A stretch of DNA of 64,000 bases from JACCVG01 sp963790245 (GTDB lineage Bacteria > Actinomycetota > Thermoleophilia > Solirubrobacterales > Thermoleophilaceae): contig CAWBNP010000002.1 of NCBI GenBank assembly GCA_963790245.1, positions 744,001-808,000 of the forward strand, read 5' to 3'. This document shows positions 8,173 to 17,282 of the stretch, piece after piece. The notes under the pieces are model-generated. The model was not told the origin of the DNA and ran no database searches. It saw only the letters and a program-made list of their open reading frames with translations. Numbering within the stretch: the first letter of the stretch is position 1; every line of letters starts with the position of its first letter. The translations under genes and the position numbers were made by a program.

Positions 8173-9552
8173 CTAAAGCGCGGGTCGCCGTAGTTGCCAG
8201 CGCTCTACCGACTCGAGCTGCGCCGCCAGTTCGATCAGCTTCGGCTCGTCGTCGGTTCGCCCCAGCAGTTGTGCCCCCATCGGCACGCCATTGTCATCCA
8301 ACCCGGCCGGGACGTTGACCCCGGGCCAGCCCACGACGTTCCAGGGGAAGGCGAGCGGACAGGCGGCCTCGATCCCGGTGGCGGTCGGCCAGTAGGACTT
8401 GTCGGTGAATCGACCGAGCCGGAGCGCGCGCTTGGCGGTCGTCGGCGTGAGGATTACATCCACCCGCTCGAAGGCCAACCCCATACGTCGCGCCAGCCAC
8501 GGCTCGAGCCCCTTCGCGAGCCCGAGAACAGGACCTCCCAGAATTCCTCCGAGCCGGGCGTGGTACAGCGTGCGCTGCTCCACCTCTGCGCCTGGACCGA
8601 GCGAACGGAGCCCCCGCCTCATTCCGTTCGTCCCGCGCGGGAGGAAGAGCATGCCCGCCGGCCCGTGTCTCGGGTCGATATCGGCCACCTCGTGCCCGAG
8701 TTCGCGCAGGACGTCCGCGATCCGAAGCACCGATGCCCGGACCTGCGGGTCGATCCGGCCGGGCACGAACCACGGGGTGGCAAAGCTGAGGCCGATTCGC
8801 AGCCGACCGGGACCGGACTCGGCGCCGCGAACAGCGGCGTCGGTGTGACGGGTGCCGGTCCCCGCGAGCACATCCAGGAGGAGCGCTGCATCTCGCACGT
8901 CGCGGGCAAGGGGACCGTTGCAGGAGAGGCCGTGGAAGAGGTCCCCCGCCTCGGGGCCGGGTACTGCGTCGCGCGTCGGCTTAATCCCCACCAGTCCCGA
9001 CCAAGCGGCGGGGATCCGGACCGACCCTGCCCCGTCCGAGCCCACCGCTGCGGCCACGAGCCCAGCCGCGACGGCGGCGGCCGATCCGCCGCTGGAGCCC
9101 CCAGGACTTCTGTCCTTCGCGTAGGGATTGCGGGTCAGGCCGAACCCGGGGCCCTCAGTGAAGGGCCACTGTCCGAGCTCGGGTGTGTTGGTCTTGCCGA
9201 CGATGACCGCGCCAGCCTCGCGCAGCCGGGTGACCAACGGCGCATCCTCGGTCTTGGCCTCGTGCGTCCCTCCGCTTCCGAAAGGAGTCGTCTCGCCCGC
9301 GATGTCGGTGTCGTCCTTGATCGCGATCGGGACGCCGAGCAGCGGGGCACGCTCGCCGGCGGACAGCCGCCGGTCGGCGTCGGCAGCCTCGGCGCGGGCG
9401 GCCTCCGAGCGCAGGCAGCGGAACGCGCCAAGCTCGGGATCGAGCTCCTCCACACGGGCCAGCGTCTCCTCGAGCAGCGCGGTTGCCGTGATCTCCAGCG
9501 CCGCCAGCGCGGCGGCCTGGGCATGCAATCCCTCGATCGCGACGGCGGGCAC
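8173..9552 (-). CDS. Amidase-signature family hydrolase
   Basis: A 459-residue amidase with the full Ser-cisSer-Lys triad: Lys79 in 'VPIAIKDDTDIAG', Ser153 in 'SPGGSSGGSAAAVAAG', and nucleophile Ser177 in 'GSDGAGSVRIPAAW' (spacing 24, as in known family members). It cleaves an amide to acid plus amine or ammonia; the substrate cannot be read from sequence. The frame extends upstream, but the GTG at 9552 is the first plausible start giving a family-like N-terminus ('IEGLHAQAAALAALEITA'). It lies between a NylB-like serine hydrolase and the flavin monooxygenase on the same strand, and the family includes NylA, so a linear or cyclic amide is a reasonable candidate. It is not GatA: there are no gatB/C neighbours. 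Confidence 0.85.
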   Translation of the reverse strand: MPAVAIEGLHAQAAALAALEITATALLEETLARVEELDPELGAFRCLRSEAARAEAADADRRLSAGERAPLLGVPIAIKDDTDIAGETTPFGSGGTHEAKTEDAPLVTRLREAGAVIVGKTNTPELGQWPFTEGPGFGLTRNPYAKDRSPGGSSGGSAAAVAAGLVAAAVGSDGAGSVRIPAAWSGLVGIKPTRDAVPGPEAGDLFHGLSCNGPLARDVRDAALLLDVLAGTGTRHTDAAVRGAESGPGRLRIGLSFATPWFVPGRIDPQVRASVLRIADVLRELGHEVADIDPRHGPAGMLFLPRGTNGMRRGLRSLGPGAEVEQRTLYHARLGGILGGPVLGLAKGLEPWLARRMGLAFERVDVILTPTTAKRALRLGRFTDKSYWPTATGIEAACPLAFPWNVVGWPGVNVPAGLDDNGVPMGAQLLGRTDDEPKLIELAAQLESVERWQLRRPAL

Positions 9553-9721
9553 GCCCCGGACTGTAGTCGCGAGCGCCAAGCCGGGCCGCGTGACGATCGC
9601 CGGCCACCCCGGCAAGGACGGACCGGGCGAGTACCTGTCGAGATCGAGCACGAAGGCGAGTCGTGGTGGGGCGCCTACCGTCCAAAGGTCGGCGGGACGA
9701 CGACCCTCGCCTTCACAACAG

Positions 9722-11149
9722 TTAGCGCTCGCGCCTGCAGCCGCCGAGTCTTTCGGCCACGGCGCGGTAGACGGCGGTCCATTCATCGCCACCGCTGAGG
9801 ACCTCAAAACCGCCTGACAGGCCTGCGCCGAGCGTGTGGCTCATGCGAACGCCGGTCAGCGAGCAGGTCCTCGCCACCGAGATCTTCTGCCCTTGAAAGC
9901 CAGAGGCCTCAAAGCTCCGCGAGGTCGGGCCATGCCACCACTGGAAGGCGTAGCCGCCATCTGAGTGGCGGGTCATCTTCGTTGACTTGCGCACCCAGGA
10001 GGCCGGCACGACGCGGCGGCCGCTCGGTGTGCGTCCCCGGTTTCTGAAGAGCTCCCCGAAGCGGGCGAATTCCCGGGTTTGTGCATAAAGGCCCTGCGAG
10101 CCGATCACGTCCCCGACGCGGTCGGTCATCATGCGCCCGCCGGTGGCCATCCCGGCGGGTTTCCAGAGCTTCGCAGAGAGCACCTCGTTCAGTGGCCGGC
10201 GATAGACGCGCTCGAGCAACCAGCCGAGCACCTGGGTATTGCCGCTGTTGTAGGAGAACTGCTTGCCCTGCGGGGCCACCCGCGGCAGGGAGCGCAGAAA
10301 TTCGTTGCGCGTCTGGCCAACTTCCCCGTCTGTGTAGTAGTCGAGGATGACTTGGATCCACTGCTGGACCTGGGTATTGACGGCTAGTACCGGGGTGCCT
10401 TCATCCCAATGCACGCCAGACTCCATTTCGAGCAGGTTGCGGATCGTGGTTCCCTGCCATGCCGTGCCGCGGAGCGTCGGGATGTAGGACTCGATCGGAT
10501 CCTTGAGCGAGCGCAGCTTGCCCTCAGAAAGGGCGATGCCCACAAGGGCGGAGACAAACGACTTGGTCACCGACCATGGCTGGTGGCGGGTCCTTGCCGA
10601 CCAGCCGTTCTCATAGAGCTCTGAGACGATCGCCCCGTCGTGCACGAAGAGAGTGGCATCGGTCTCGCTGGTTCGCATGAACTGCGCGAGGGTCTTTGTG
10701 GTGCCCTGCCACTCATACTCGACATCGCTCAGGGGGAGAGCTCGACGAGCCAGCCGATAGACCTTGCCGCCGGCGCCGACGGGGGAGGTCGGCAGGGCCT
10801 GCTCCGGTTTGACGGCGTCGACCGGGAGCGGCGCGATGAACCGGGCATTGAGCGCGTCGCGGATGAACTGCGCCCAGTAGTCCGGATCAAGGGTCAGCTC
10901 GGCCCGGTCAGCGAGCAGCCCGGCCAGTCCCGGAACGCCGATCAGCGGTTCGTCGCTGCCGGCTCCATCGCCGAGGTCCGCGGCCGCGGTGCCCGGCGCG
11001 AGCAGGAGGGCGGCGGATGCCAGGAGAACAGCCACGCCCTGCCGCGGCAGGTCCTCTCGCGCCTTCCCGCCCCCCGCAAACATTGCAACGATTCTACGGA
11101 CGAGGGACGCGAGCTGCGTTGCGTGCATGTCGCGGCGCTCGGAGTACAT
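9722..11149 (-). CDS. Beta-lactamase-fold serine hydrolase, 6-aminohexanoate-dimer-hydrolase (NylB)-like
   Basis: A 475-residue serine hydrolase of the class C beta-lactamase/penicillin-binding fold. Ser193 and Lys196 form SxxK in 'PWSVTKSFVSALVG'; Tyr300 in 'FSYNSGNTQVLGWLLERV' is the general-base motif; 'GYAFQWWHG' and 'FEASGFQGQ' correspond to the later active-site wall. The order and spacing match NylB-type hydrolases better than true beta-lactamases. Around residues 38-57 a hydrophobic stretch ending 'GTAAAD' looks like a signal peptide, so shorter starts at 11128 or 11084 are possible. No ribosome binding site decides between them. With the amidase next door it may take part in hydrolysis of amides. 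Confidence 0.82.
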   Translation of the reverse strand: MYSERRDMHATQLASLVRRIVAMFAGGGKAREDLPRQGVAVLLASAALLLAPGTAAADLGDGAGSDEPLIGVPGLAGLLADRAELTLDPDYWAQFIRDALNARFIAPLPVDAVKPEQALPTSPVGAGGKVYRLARRALPLSDVEYEWQGTTKTLAQFMRTSETDATLFVHDGAIVSELYENGWSARTRHQPWSVTKSFVSALVGIALSEGKLRSLKDPIESYIPTLRGTAWQGTTIRNLLEMESGVHWDEGTPVLAVNTQVQQWIQVILDYYTDGEVGQTRNEFLRSLPRVAPQGKQFSYNSGNTQVLGWLLERVYRRPLNEVLSAKLWKPAGMATGGRMMTDRVGDVIGSQGLYAQTREFARFGELFRNRGRTPSGRRVVPASWVRKSTKMTRHSDGGYAFQWWHGPTSRSFEASGFQGQKISVARTCSLTGVRMSHTLGAGLSGGFEVLSGGDEWTAVYRAVAERLGGCRRER

Positions 11150-11191
11150 AGGCTGGCGTGACTACTTGCAAGACGCGATCACCTAGGAGGG

Positions 11192-11800
11192 ATGTCCACT
11201 TTGGACACGACCTGCCACATGTCGATTTCACTTGACGGCTTTGTCGCGGGCCCGGAGCAGAGCCCCGAGCACCCGCTCGGCAAGCGCGGGCGAGAGCTCC
11301 ACGCCTGGCACCTCGGTGACGAGCGCGCCAACGACGCCGACGAGACCGCGGCCGGCTGGCTCATGCGCCCGCGCGGCGCCTATGTCATGGGCCGCAACAT
11401 GTTCGGGCCGATCCGCGGTGGGTGGGATGAGGACTGGCGTGGTTGGTGGGGACCCGAGCCGCCCTACCACGCGCCGGTGTTCGTGCTGACCCATCACGCT
11501 CGCGAGCCGATCGAGATGGAGGGCGGGACGGCATTCCATTTCATCACCGACGGTTTTGACGCCGCCTACACGCAGGCGTGTGAGGTGGGCGGCGAGCACG
11601 GCGTAGATATCGCGGGCGGGGCCGCGACCGTGCGCCAAGCACTCATCGCCGGGGTCATCGACGAGTTGACGCTCGATATCGCTCCCGTCCTGCTCGGCTC
11701 GGGCGAGCGGATTTTTGAGGGCGTCGAAACCTTCGGGCTCGAGCCGGCGGAGGTATTGCACTCGCCGCTTGCGACGCATATCCGCTATCGCCGCTTCTAG
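11192..11800 (+). CDS. Dihydrofolate reductase / RibD C-terminal-like reductase
   Basis: A 202-residue single-domain protein of the RibD_C/DHFR superfamily, with 'SISLDGFVAGPEQSPEHPLG' near the start, 'YVMGRNMFGPIRGGW' in the middle and 'VDIAGGAATVRQALIAGVIDELTLDIAPVLLGSG', split across the NADPH-binding loop, near the end. Such stand-alone proteins are NAD(P)H-dependent reductases of unknown substrate. AGGAGG at 11185-11190 sits only 1 nt before the ATG at 11192; an in-frame TTG at 11201 has 10 nt spacing, so the true start may be nine bases later. It is divergent from the NylB-like gene, with a short shared intergenic region. Confidence 0.85.
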   Translation: MSTLDTTCHMSISLDGFVAGPEQSPEHPLGKRGRELHAWHLGDERANDADETAAGWLMRPRGAYVMGRNMFGPIRGGWDEDWRGWWGPEPPYHAPVFVLTHHAREPIEMEGGTAFHFITDGFDAAYTQACEVGGEHGVDIAGGAATVRQALIAGVIDELTLDIAPVLLGSGERIFEGVETFGLEPAEVLHSPLATHIRYRRF

Positions 11801-11828
11801 GGCGCCATCGGTCAGGGTGGCGGCCGGC

Positions 11829-13655
11829 TTAGCCGAGATCCAACACGTTCGGCAGACCGCGCCGGTAGCGGTCCTCGTCGATCTTCTTGGCCGGCTCCCA
11901 CTCGGGCGGGCGGTAGGTATCGGTCACAGAGCAGGGCGCTTCTCGCGAGCGCGCGCGCTCAAGGACAACGTTCGCCGCCCGTCGGCCGTTGTAGTTGGCG
12001 GCCTCCATGTTCGCGACCTCCCAATCCCCATCCAGGTAGTCCCCGGTCAGCGCCAGGTTTGGGATCCGGGTGCCGGGTGCGGGACGAACGGCTCTGCTGC
12101 CGACGCTCGGAAGCACGAGCGGGTCTTCGCTGCGAAAGCGTCCATTTCGTCGGATCAAGCCAGGGTCAAGAGCCCACGAAAGGACGAGGTCACGTCGCGG
12201 CGCCCCCTCGCCCGAATCGCTCAGGTGCCGGCGAATCTGCTCCCAGACTTCGTCGACCAGTTCGCGCGGGCTGCAGTAACGCGCTGACTTGCCGTGGAGG
12301 ATGCCCCGGGTGTCCCACCGTGTGATGTTCACCGACAGCGACTCGTGAACCCGGCCGTCGCCGTAGGTCTCGGCGAAGTCGGCCGGCCAGAACTGAGCCT
12401 GGCTCACGGATTCGATGCACCACGGCGAGTTCAGATACGCGACAAGCCCTCTCGCGATGGGAAGCTCCTCAGCCAGGAACAGCTTGAGGCCCGAGAACCA
12501 GCCGGTATCGAGCTCGTCCATAAGAGCAAGTGTCGGATCGGCTTTGAGAATCGGCCGCGTCCAGAGCCGTCTTGCCCGCTCAACAGGTAGGGCCATCACG
12601 TACCAGTCCGCGTGCGCCGTGGCGGGGCCGCGGGCGTCACGCAGTTGAGCGCCATCGATCCGCCCATGACTCATCTCAAGTCCGAGCAGCTCGCTGTGCC
12701 CTTTGAGCTCCACGCCAAGCCCCCTCAGCTCGCGCATCCACGGATCGATAAATGCCTCGTTGGTCGGCCGATCAAGGATTCTGAGGAAGGGTCCGTTGGC
12801 CCCGATCCCGGCTGTTGTGTAGATGAGCAGCTCGAAGAGATGACCCGGGAACTCAGCGCTCGTGTTTTCGCCCTTTGAGGCCTGCGTGAACTGAGTGAAG
12901 GGGGTGACCAGAAGGTCCGTGTAGTCCTTCGGATAACGGCTGGCCCCGATGAAGTCAGACCAGGAAATGTTCTCCCATTGGCCGATGCGACGCGCATCGC
13001 AACTGGCGAGGAAGACGACCAGGCGATTTGCGAAGTGGGTGATTGCCCCCGGGGGCAGATCCGACTCGAGGAGGAGGCCTGCCACGGTGTTGTGGACTTT
13101 TTCGGGAGTGAAGGGGCGCGGATCCGGGGCTCCGAGTGGAATCGCGAGGTCGCGCCTGCCTTGGCGTGAGAAGAGAACTTCTGGTGCTGGCACGAGGTTG
13201 TCGAAGGTTCCACCGCTGTTGCCCTCAAACGGGATCCGGTGCATCGTGTCAACGATGTTCTGGTAGAAGCCAAAAAACGCCCGCCAGCCGTGCTCGCCCG
13301 GCAGCGGTCGTCGTCCGCCGCGAGCTGAGCGAGGAACCTCGGTACTCCGGGCCTTTCCGCCCCACGCACGTCGCTCATAAACGGCCACGTCGAAACCCCG
13401 TCCGATCAGCTCATGCGCAGCCGTCAGACCGGCGATTCCGCCGCCGAAGACCGCGACTGTTTGGCGCTTGCGGCGCTTGCGAGTCGGCGTCCCGGCGAGG
13501 CCCGGAGCCGCCAGTACCCCGGCGGCGCCGATCGTCGCGACTCCCGCTTCACCGATGAACCGCCGGCGGGTGATCTCTCGTCGCTGGTTGTCCGGCGAAA
13601 CATCCCGCGGCGACTTCATCGAAGCACGCACGCCTGTGGGGGTCGCGTTACTCAT
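11829..13655 (-). CDS. Tat-exported FAD-dependent oxidoreductase, phytoene-desaturase/HpnE-like (copy 1)
   Basis: A 608-residue flavoprotein. A twin-arginine signal ('ITRRRFIGEAG' near residues 28-38, then 'GVLAAPGLAG') is followed by the FAD-binding 'VAVFGGGIAGLTAAHELIG'. Downstream, 'PLPGEHGWRAFFGFYQN' resembles amine-oxidase/phytoene-desaturase relatives such as hydroxysqualene dehydroxylase. The C-terminal FAD contact is 'NLALTGDYLDGDWEVANMEAA'. It would oxidise a hydrophobic, terpenoid-like substrate outside the cytoplasm; this is inference. Its ATG overlaps the end of the broken kinase by 8 nt, and a close paralogue lies just upstream, so it is the last gene of a compressed operon. Confidence 0.85.
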   Translation of the reverse strand: MSNATPTGVRASMKSPRDVSPDNQRREITRRRFIGEAGVATIGAAGVLAAPGLAGTPTRKRRKRQTVAVFGGGIAGLTAAHELIGRGFDVAVYERRAWGGKARSTEVPRSARGGRRPLPGEHGWRAFFGFYQNIVDTMHRIPFEGNSGGTFDNLVPAPEVLFSRQGRRDLAIPLGAPDPRPFTPEKVHNTVAGLLLESDLPPGAITHFANRLVVFLASCDARRIGQWENISWSDFIGASRYPKDYTDLLVTPFTQFTQASKGENTSAEFPGHLFELLIYTTAGIGANGPFLRILDRPTNEAFIDPWMRELRGLGVELKGHSELLGLEMSHGRIDGAQLRDARGPATAHADWYVMALPVERARRLWTRPILKADPTLALMDELDTGWFSGLKLFLAEELPIARGLVAYLNSPWCIESVSQAQFWPADFAETYGDGRVHESLSVNITRWDTRGILHGKSARYCSPRELVDEVWEQIRRHLSDSGEGAPRRDLVLSWALDPGLIRRNGRFRSEDPLVLPSVGSRAVRPAPGTRIPNLALTGDYLDGDWEVANMEAANYNGRRAANVVLERARSREAPCSVTDTYRPPEWEPAKKIDEDRYRRGLPNVLDLG

Positions 13656-14291
13656 CCGTCACGGGCAACGTCGCGAGAACGGTTGTCCCGCTGCCCGCCG
13701 CGCTCTCGGTCCGCATCTCCCCGCCGACCGCCGCGACGCGGTCGACCAGTCCCTCGCACAGACCTCGACGGCAACGGGAACCGGACAGCGCGATGCGAGC
13801 TGGCGGACAGCCGGTCCGAGGCCGCTCGTCGTCAGGATCTGGGGGTTCACGCCGCGGGCGAGCTCGCGCAGGTCCCCCGCGCGTGCGACAGCGACTCCCC
13901 GGCCCGCGCAAGTCCCGCCTCGATCTCATCCGCCGGGGCCCTCTCGACCCAGGCCTCGAGCAACGCTGCGCCCCGTCGTGGATGTTTGGCTCCACACGCC
14001 GGCGCTCGGCGTCTGAGGCGGCGACCCTCCGGGCGCGAGAGGCACGCAGCGCATCCGATTGCTCGTGCAGTTCGTCCGACTGCTCACCCAGTCGGCCAAC
14101 CATGCGGTTGACGCTTCCGGAGAGGCGCTGATCTCATCCGCGCCCAGCAAGGGCGCGCGGGGGCTCAGGTCTCCCGCCTCGACGCTTGCCACCACCCGTT
14201 CGAGCTCACGAATCGGAGTCACGACCGGATGCGCCAGGTAGAGGATCGGCAGCAGGCCGAGCGTGAGCTCGCTCCGAGTCCGCCCGCTCAT
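13648..14291 (-). pseudogene. Decayed sensor histidine kinase fragment
   Basis: Three reading frames of the minus strand match consecutive parts of the intact kinase at 18990-20594. Frame 1 (14291-14124) has 'TLGLLPILYLAHPV', 'PIRELERVVASVEAGDL' and 'PLLGADEIS'. Frame 2 (about 14103-13966) has 'ELHEQSDALRASRARRVAA' and 'NIHDGAQ', the phosphoacceptor box. Frame 3 has 'GVNPQILTTSGLGPAVRQLA'. The last part returns to frame 2 with 'GLVDRVAAVGGEMRTES'. The membrane-spanning 5' half is absent, about ten codons after the H-box are lost, and a deletion removed the ATP-binding N and G boxes. It therefore cannot encode an active kinase. Its ends still overlap both neighbouring FAD genes, as a functional operon member would. 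Confidence 0.85.
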
Positions 14292-16111
14292 GTCCCGACG
14301 TCCAACAGGTTGGGCTGGCCGCGCCGGTAGCGGTCCGCGTCGATCTTCTTGGCGGGTTCCCACTCGGGCGGGCGGTAGGGGCCGATCACGCTGCACGGCT
14401 CTTCACGTGAGTCGGAACGATCGAGCACGGCGTTTGCGGCACGGCGCGCGTTGAAACTCGCGCACTCCATGTTGGCGACCTCCCAATCACTCTTGAGGTA
14501 GTCACCGCAGAGGAAGAGGTTCGGGATCGCGGTGGTGACGTCCGGCCGATCGGCGAACTGCCCGACGCTCGGAAGAACCAGGGGATCCCTGCTGACCAGC
14601 CGGCGATTGCGCAGCATCATCCCTGGATCGATGTCATAGGAATGGAGCATGTCGTCCGCCAGCACGATCTCACCGTCGTCATTGACGTGGCGCTTCATCT
14701 GCTCCCACGCCTCCGCCGCCACTTCATCCGGGGTGCACTCGCGTGCCGTCTTGCCGTAGAGCACCCCCGGCGTGTTCCAGTTCGAGATGATTGTGGAGAG
14801 GCTCTCCCGGACCTGCCCGTCGCCATAGCGCGAGGCGAAGTCGCCGCCCCAGAGCCCGGCTTGGGCCACCGCGCTGACCGACCAGGGAGAGTCGCAGTGC
14901 ACGATGAATGACTGGCTCGCCGGGAGCTCCTCGCTTAGGAAGAACTTCAGTCCGTTCATCCAGTCGGTGTCAAGCCGGCGCATCCGTGCAAGCGACGGAT
15001 CCACACGCAGAACCGCCGGATTCCAGAGACGGCGCGCGCGCTCGACCGGCAACGCACAGACATAGAAGTCGGCGCTGACATCGGAGGCCCCACGACGATC
15101 GCGGAGACGTGCGCCAGCTATCCGACTATCGCGGACGTCGAGAGCCTCGAGTCGCTGGCCGCGATGAAGCCGACATCCCTGATCGCGCAGCAGCTCCAGC
15201 CACGGTGTGAAGAGCGCCTCGTCGGTCGGCCTGTCGAGCATTCTCCCAACCGGCCCGTTCGAGTTGCGCCCGAGGACGTTGTAGATGACCCACTCGAGAA
15301 CCAGGCTCGGGAATCGGGCGCAGGTCGTCTCGGCCTTCGAGGCCTGTACGACCTCCGACAAAGATTTGACGAGGATCCGCCGGTAGTTCTCGCCATAGCT
15401 GTCAGCCCGCATGAAATCGACCCAGGACTGGTGCTCCCAGTCGTCCATCCTGCGCGCCTCGCAGCTGGACAGGAAGACCCCCATCCGGTTCCCGAACCAA
15501 GCGGCCCCATCCGGCGGGAGAGCGGCCTCGAGCCCCAGCGCAACGATCAGATCGACGACCTGTTCGGGTGTCGTCGCCTTGGGATCGTCACCAAACGCGA
15601 GCCCGAGAGCCAGGTTACCCCGGCCACCGTCGCGGGCGAAAGCGAACTGGGGTACCGCGGTGAGTCGATCGAACGTGCTGCTCCCACCCTCAGCTATGCG
15701 GCGGAAGGTGTCGATCGTGTTTTGGTAGAAGCCGAACCAGAAGCGGTAGCCGTGCTCGCCCGGCAGCGGTCGTCGTCCGCCGCGAGCTGAGTGAGGAACC
15801 TCGGTACTCCGGGCCTTGCCGCCCCACGCGCGGGACTCGTAAACCGTCACGTCAAAGCCGCGCTCGATCAACTCATGCGCGGCAGTCAGCCCCGCGATTC
15901 CGCCGCCGAAGACCGCGACTGTCTGGCGCTTGCGGCGCTTGCGAGTCGGCGTCCCGGCGAGGCCCGGAGCCGCCAGTACCCCGGCAGCGCCGATCGTCGC
16001 GATCCCGGCCTGGCCGATGAAGCGGCGCCGCGAGACGCCGACCGTGCCGCGCGTCCGATCATGGGACCGGGCTGGCCCTTGAGCTCCCGCCCGCCGACGC
16101 ACTTCACTCAA
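14288..16111 (-). CDS. Tat-exported FAD-dependent oxidoreductase, phytoene-desaturase/HpnE-like (copy 2)
   Basis: A 607-residue paralogue of the gene at 11829. The signal region 'VSRRRFIGQAG' and the stretch through 'TPTRKRRKRQTVAVFGGG' are nearly identical between copies, while the middle has diverged ('GEHGYRFWFGFYQN', 'SSCEARRMDDWEHQSW'). The FAD-contacting C-terminus 'LFLCGDYLKSDWEVANMECA' is kept. The first codon is a TTG that shares bases with the stop of the AttH-like gene (TTGA overlap); a GTG at 16102 is an alternative. Its own stop overlaps the broken kinase start (ATGA). Two diverged copies suggest two related substrates or sequential steps on one hydrophobic molecule. Confidence 0.84.
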   Translation of the reverse strand: MSEVRRRAGAQGPARSHDRTRGTVGVSRRRFIGQAGIATIGAAGVLAAPGLAGTPTRKRRKRQTVAVFGGGIAGLTAAHELIERGFDVTVYESRAWGGKARSTEVPHSARGGRRPLPGEHGYRFWFGFYQNTIDTFRRIAEGGSSTFDRLTAVPQFAFARDGGRGNLALGLAFGDDPKATTPEQVVDLIVALGLEAALPPDGAAWFGNRMGVFLSSCEARRMDDWEHQSWVDFMRADSYGENYRRILVKSLSEVVQASKAETTCARFPSLVLEWVIYNVLGRNSNGPVGRMLDRPTDEALFTPWLELLRDQGCRLHRGQRLEALDVRDSRIAGARLRDRRGASDVSADFYVCALPVERARRLWNPAVLRVDPSLARMRRLDTDWMNGLKFFLSEELPASQSFIVHCDSPWSVSAVAQAGLWGGDFASRYGDGQVRESLSTIISNWNTPGVLYGKTARECTPDEVAAEAWEQMKRHVNDDGEIVLADDMLHSYDIDPGMMLRNRRLVSRDPLVLPSVGQFADRPDVTTAIPNLFLCGDYLKSDWEVANMECASFNARRAANAVLDRSDSREEPCSVIGPYRPPEWEPAKKIDADRYRRGQPNLLDVGT

Positions 16112-17160
16112 GGCGTGACGCAGTAGTTGAGGTGTTCGGCTACTCCACGGCCGGTCACGTCACCCTCGATGCGGACGTTGCCGTCCCAGTAGTGGCCATA
16201 AATCGGGTTGCGGACTTCCTGGTCTTCGGCCATTGGAATCAAGCGGAGTGTTTCGTCGCCCAGTCGGATCCGCCAGTCGCTTGGGTAGGTGCAGCTGCCA
16301 TCGTCGCGGGCCCATGTCCCCCGCGGCTCCAATTCAAAATCGCCTTCCTCGAGGTAACGCGTCTGAGCGCGCTTGTCGCGGATCGTGCCCTCCCACAAGA
16401 AGACCGGACTGCCGGGCGCTCGCCGGACCCGCGCAACCTGCACATCACGCCCGTCGTCAAGCTCGAGGTGAAAGAAATCCCAGTTGTAGGTCACGACATT
16501 TGGGATGTTGCCCCAGCCATGTTCAAACCAGCTTGACCCGGTTACCTCGAATCGCCTGCCATCCCGCGTGAGCCGCCCGGTCGCCTTCATCCGCTGACGC
16601 TCGTAGAGGCGGGCGCTCTCTACCGGATCGGTGCGGATGAACCCAGCCTCGTTGAAGAACAGAACGGGTTCGCGGCGCGCGCGCACCCGCAGATCGGCCG
16701 CATACTCCTCGAGCTCGAGGTGGAGGCGGTCCCGGCCGTTCCCGCCCCGGGCGGTCTGGCCGAGATCGCTTAGGTCAAATCCGTTCGGCACCTTTGCTAC
16801 CGGATCGCCCGCGCTCCATTGGCTGTCGCTGACGACCCTCTGGCGGGACGCGTCGGTGATCCGCACGTCAGTTCGACGCGGAGCCGCTCCGGCCTGGCCG
16901 GGGGCGGTGTCCAGCGGAAAATGGAAGAACACGACCGTGGCTCCGAATCGGTCGCCGTTCTTCGCGCGCAGGTGGAGCCACCACTGCCACCACTCGACGA
17001 ACACTCCGTCGTGAGCTCCATCGTCGGCCGGCAGCGAGATCGCGCCGGGCTCTCCGAAACTGTCGGAGGCGATGTTGTCTATGGGCGTCGCCTCTGCCGG
17101 GCGATCCGCAGCGAACAGCATGATCGCGGCGAGCAAGACCGCGAGGACTGGGACTCTCAT
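16108..17160 (-). CDS. Exported AttH/CrtC-like lipocalin-fold protein (carotenoid hydratase superfamily)
   Basis: A 350-residue protein with a clear signal peptide ('VLAVLLAAIMLFAADRPAEA'). The N-terminal lipocalin-like domain shows 'VEWWQWWLHLRAKNGDRFGA', and the second domain contains 'VTGSSWFEHGWGNIPNVVTYNWDFF' in two parts, the position of the conserved HxWG of the AttH/hydroxyneurosporene-synthase family. Members include carotenoid 1,2-hydratases and proteins of unknown role. It is the first gene of the overlapping run AttH - FAD - broken kinase - FAD, so it probably binds or modifies the same hydrophobic compound as the two Tat-exported flavoproteins. No phytoene synthase is in the window. 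Confidence 0.8.
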   Translation of the reverse strand: MRVPVLAVLLAAIMLFAADRPAEATPIDNIASDSFGEPGAISLPADDGAHDGVFVEWWQWWLHLRAKNGDRFGATVVFFHFPLDTAPGQAGAAPRRTDVRITDASRQRVVSDSQWSAGDPVAKVPNGFDLSDLGQTARGGNGRDRLHLELEEYAADLRVRARREPVLFFNEAGFIRTDPVESARLYERQRMKATGRLTRDGRRFEVTGSSWFEHGWGNIPNVVTYNWDFFHLELDDGRDVQVARVRRAPGSPVFLWEGTIRDKRAQTRYLEEGDFELEPRGTWARDDGSCTYPSDWRIRLGDETLRLIPMAEDQEVRNPIYGHYWDGNVRIEGDVTGRGVAEHLNYCVTP

Positions 17161-17282
17161 GCGCCCGACGCTATTCCGCCATCCGCGAGATACATCCGAG
17201 CCAGCCCGGAGCGGCCTTCAGTGTCTCCACGGGTCTCGAGCCTTGCCGGTCGTTGGGAATCGCTGAGCGTCACTAACTGAGA

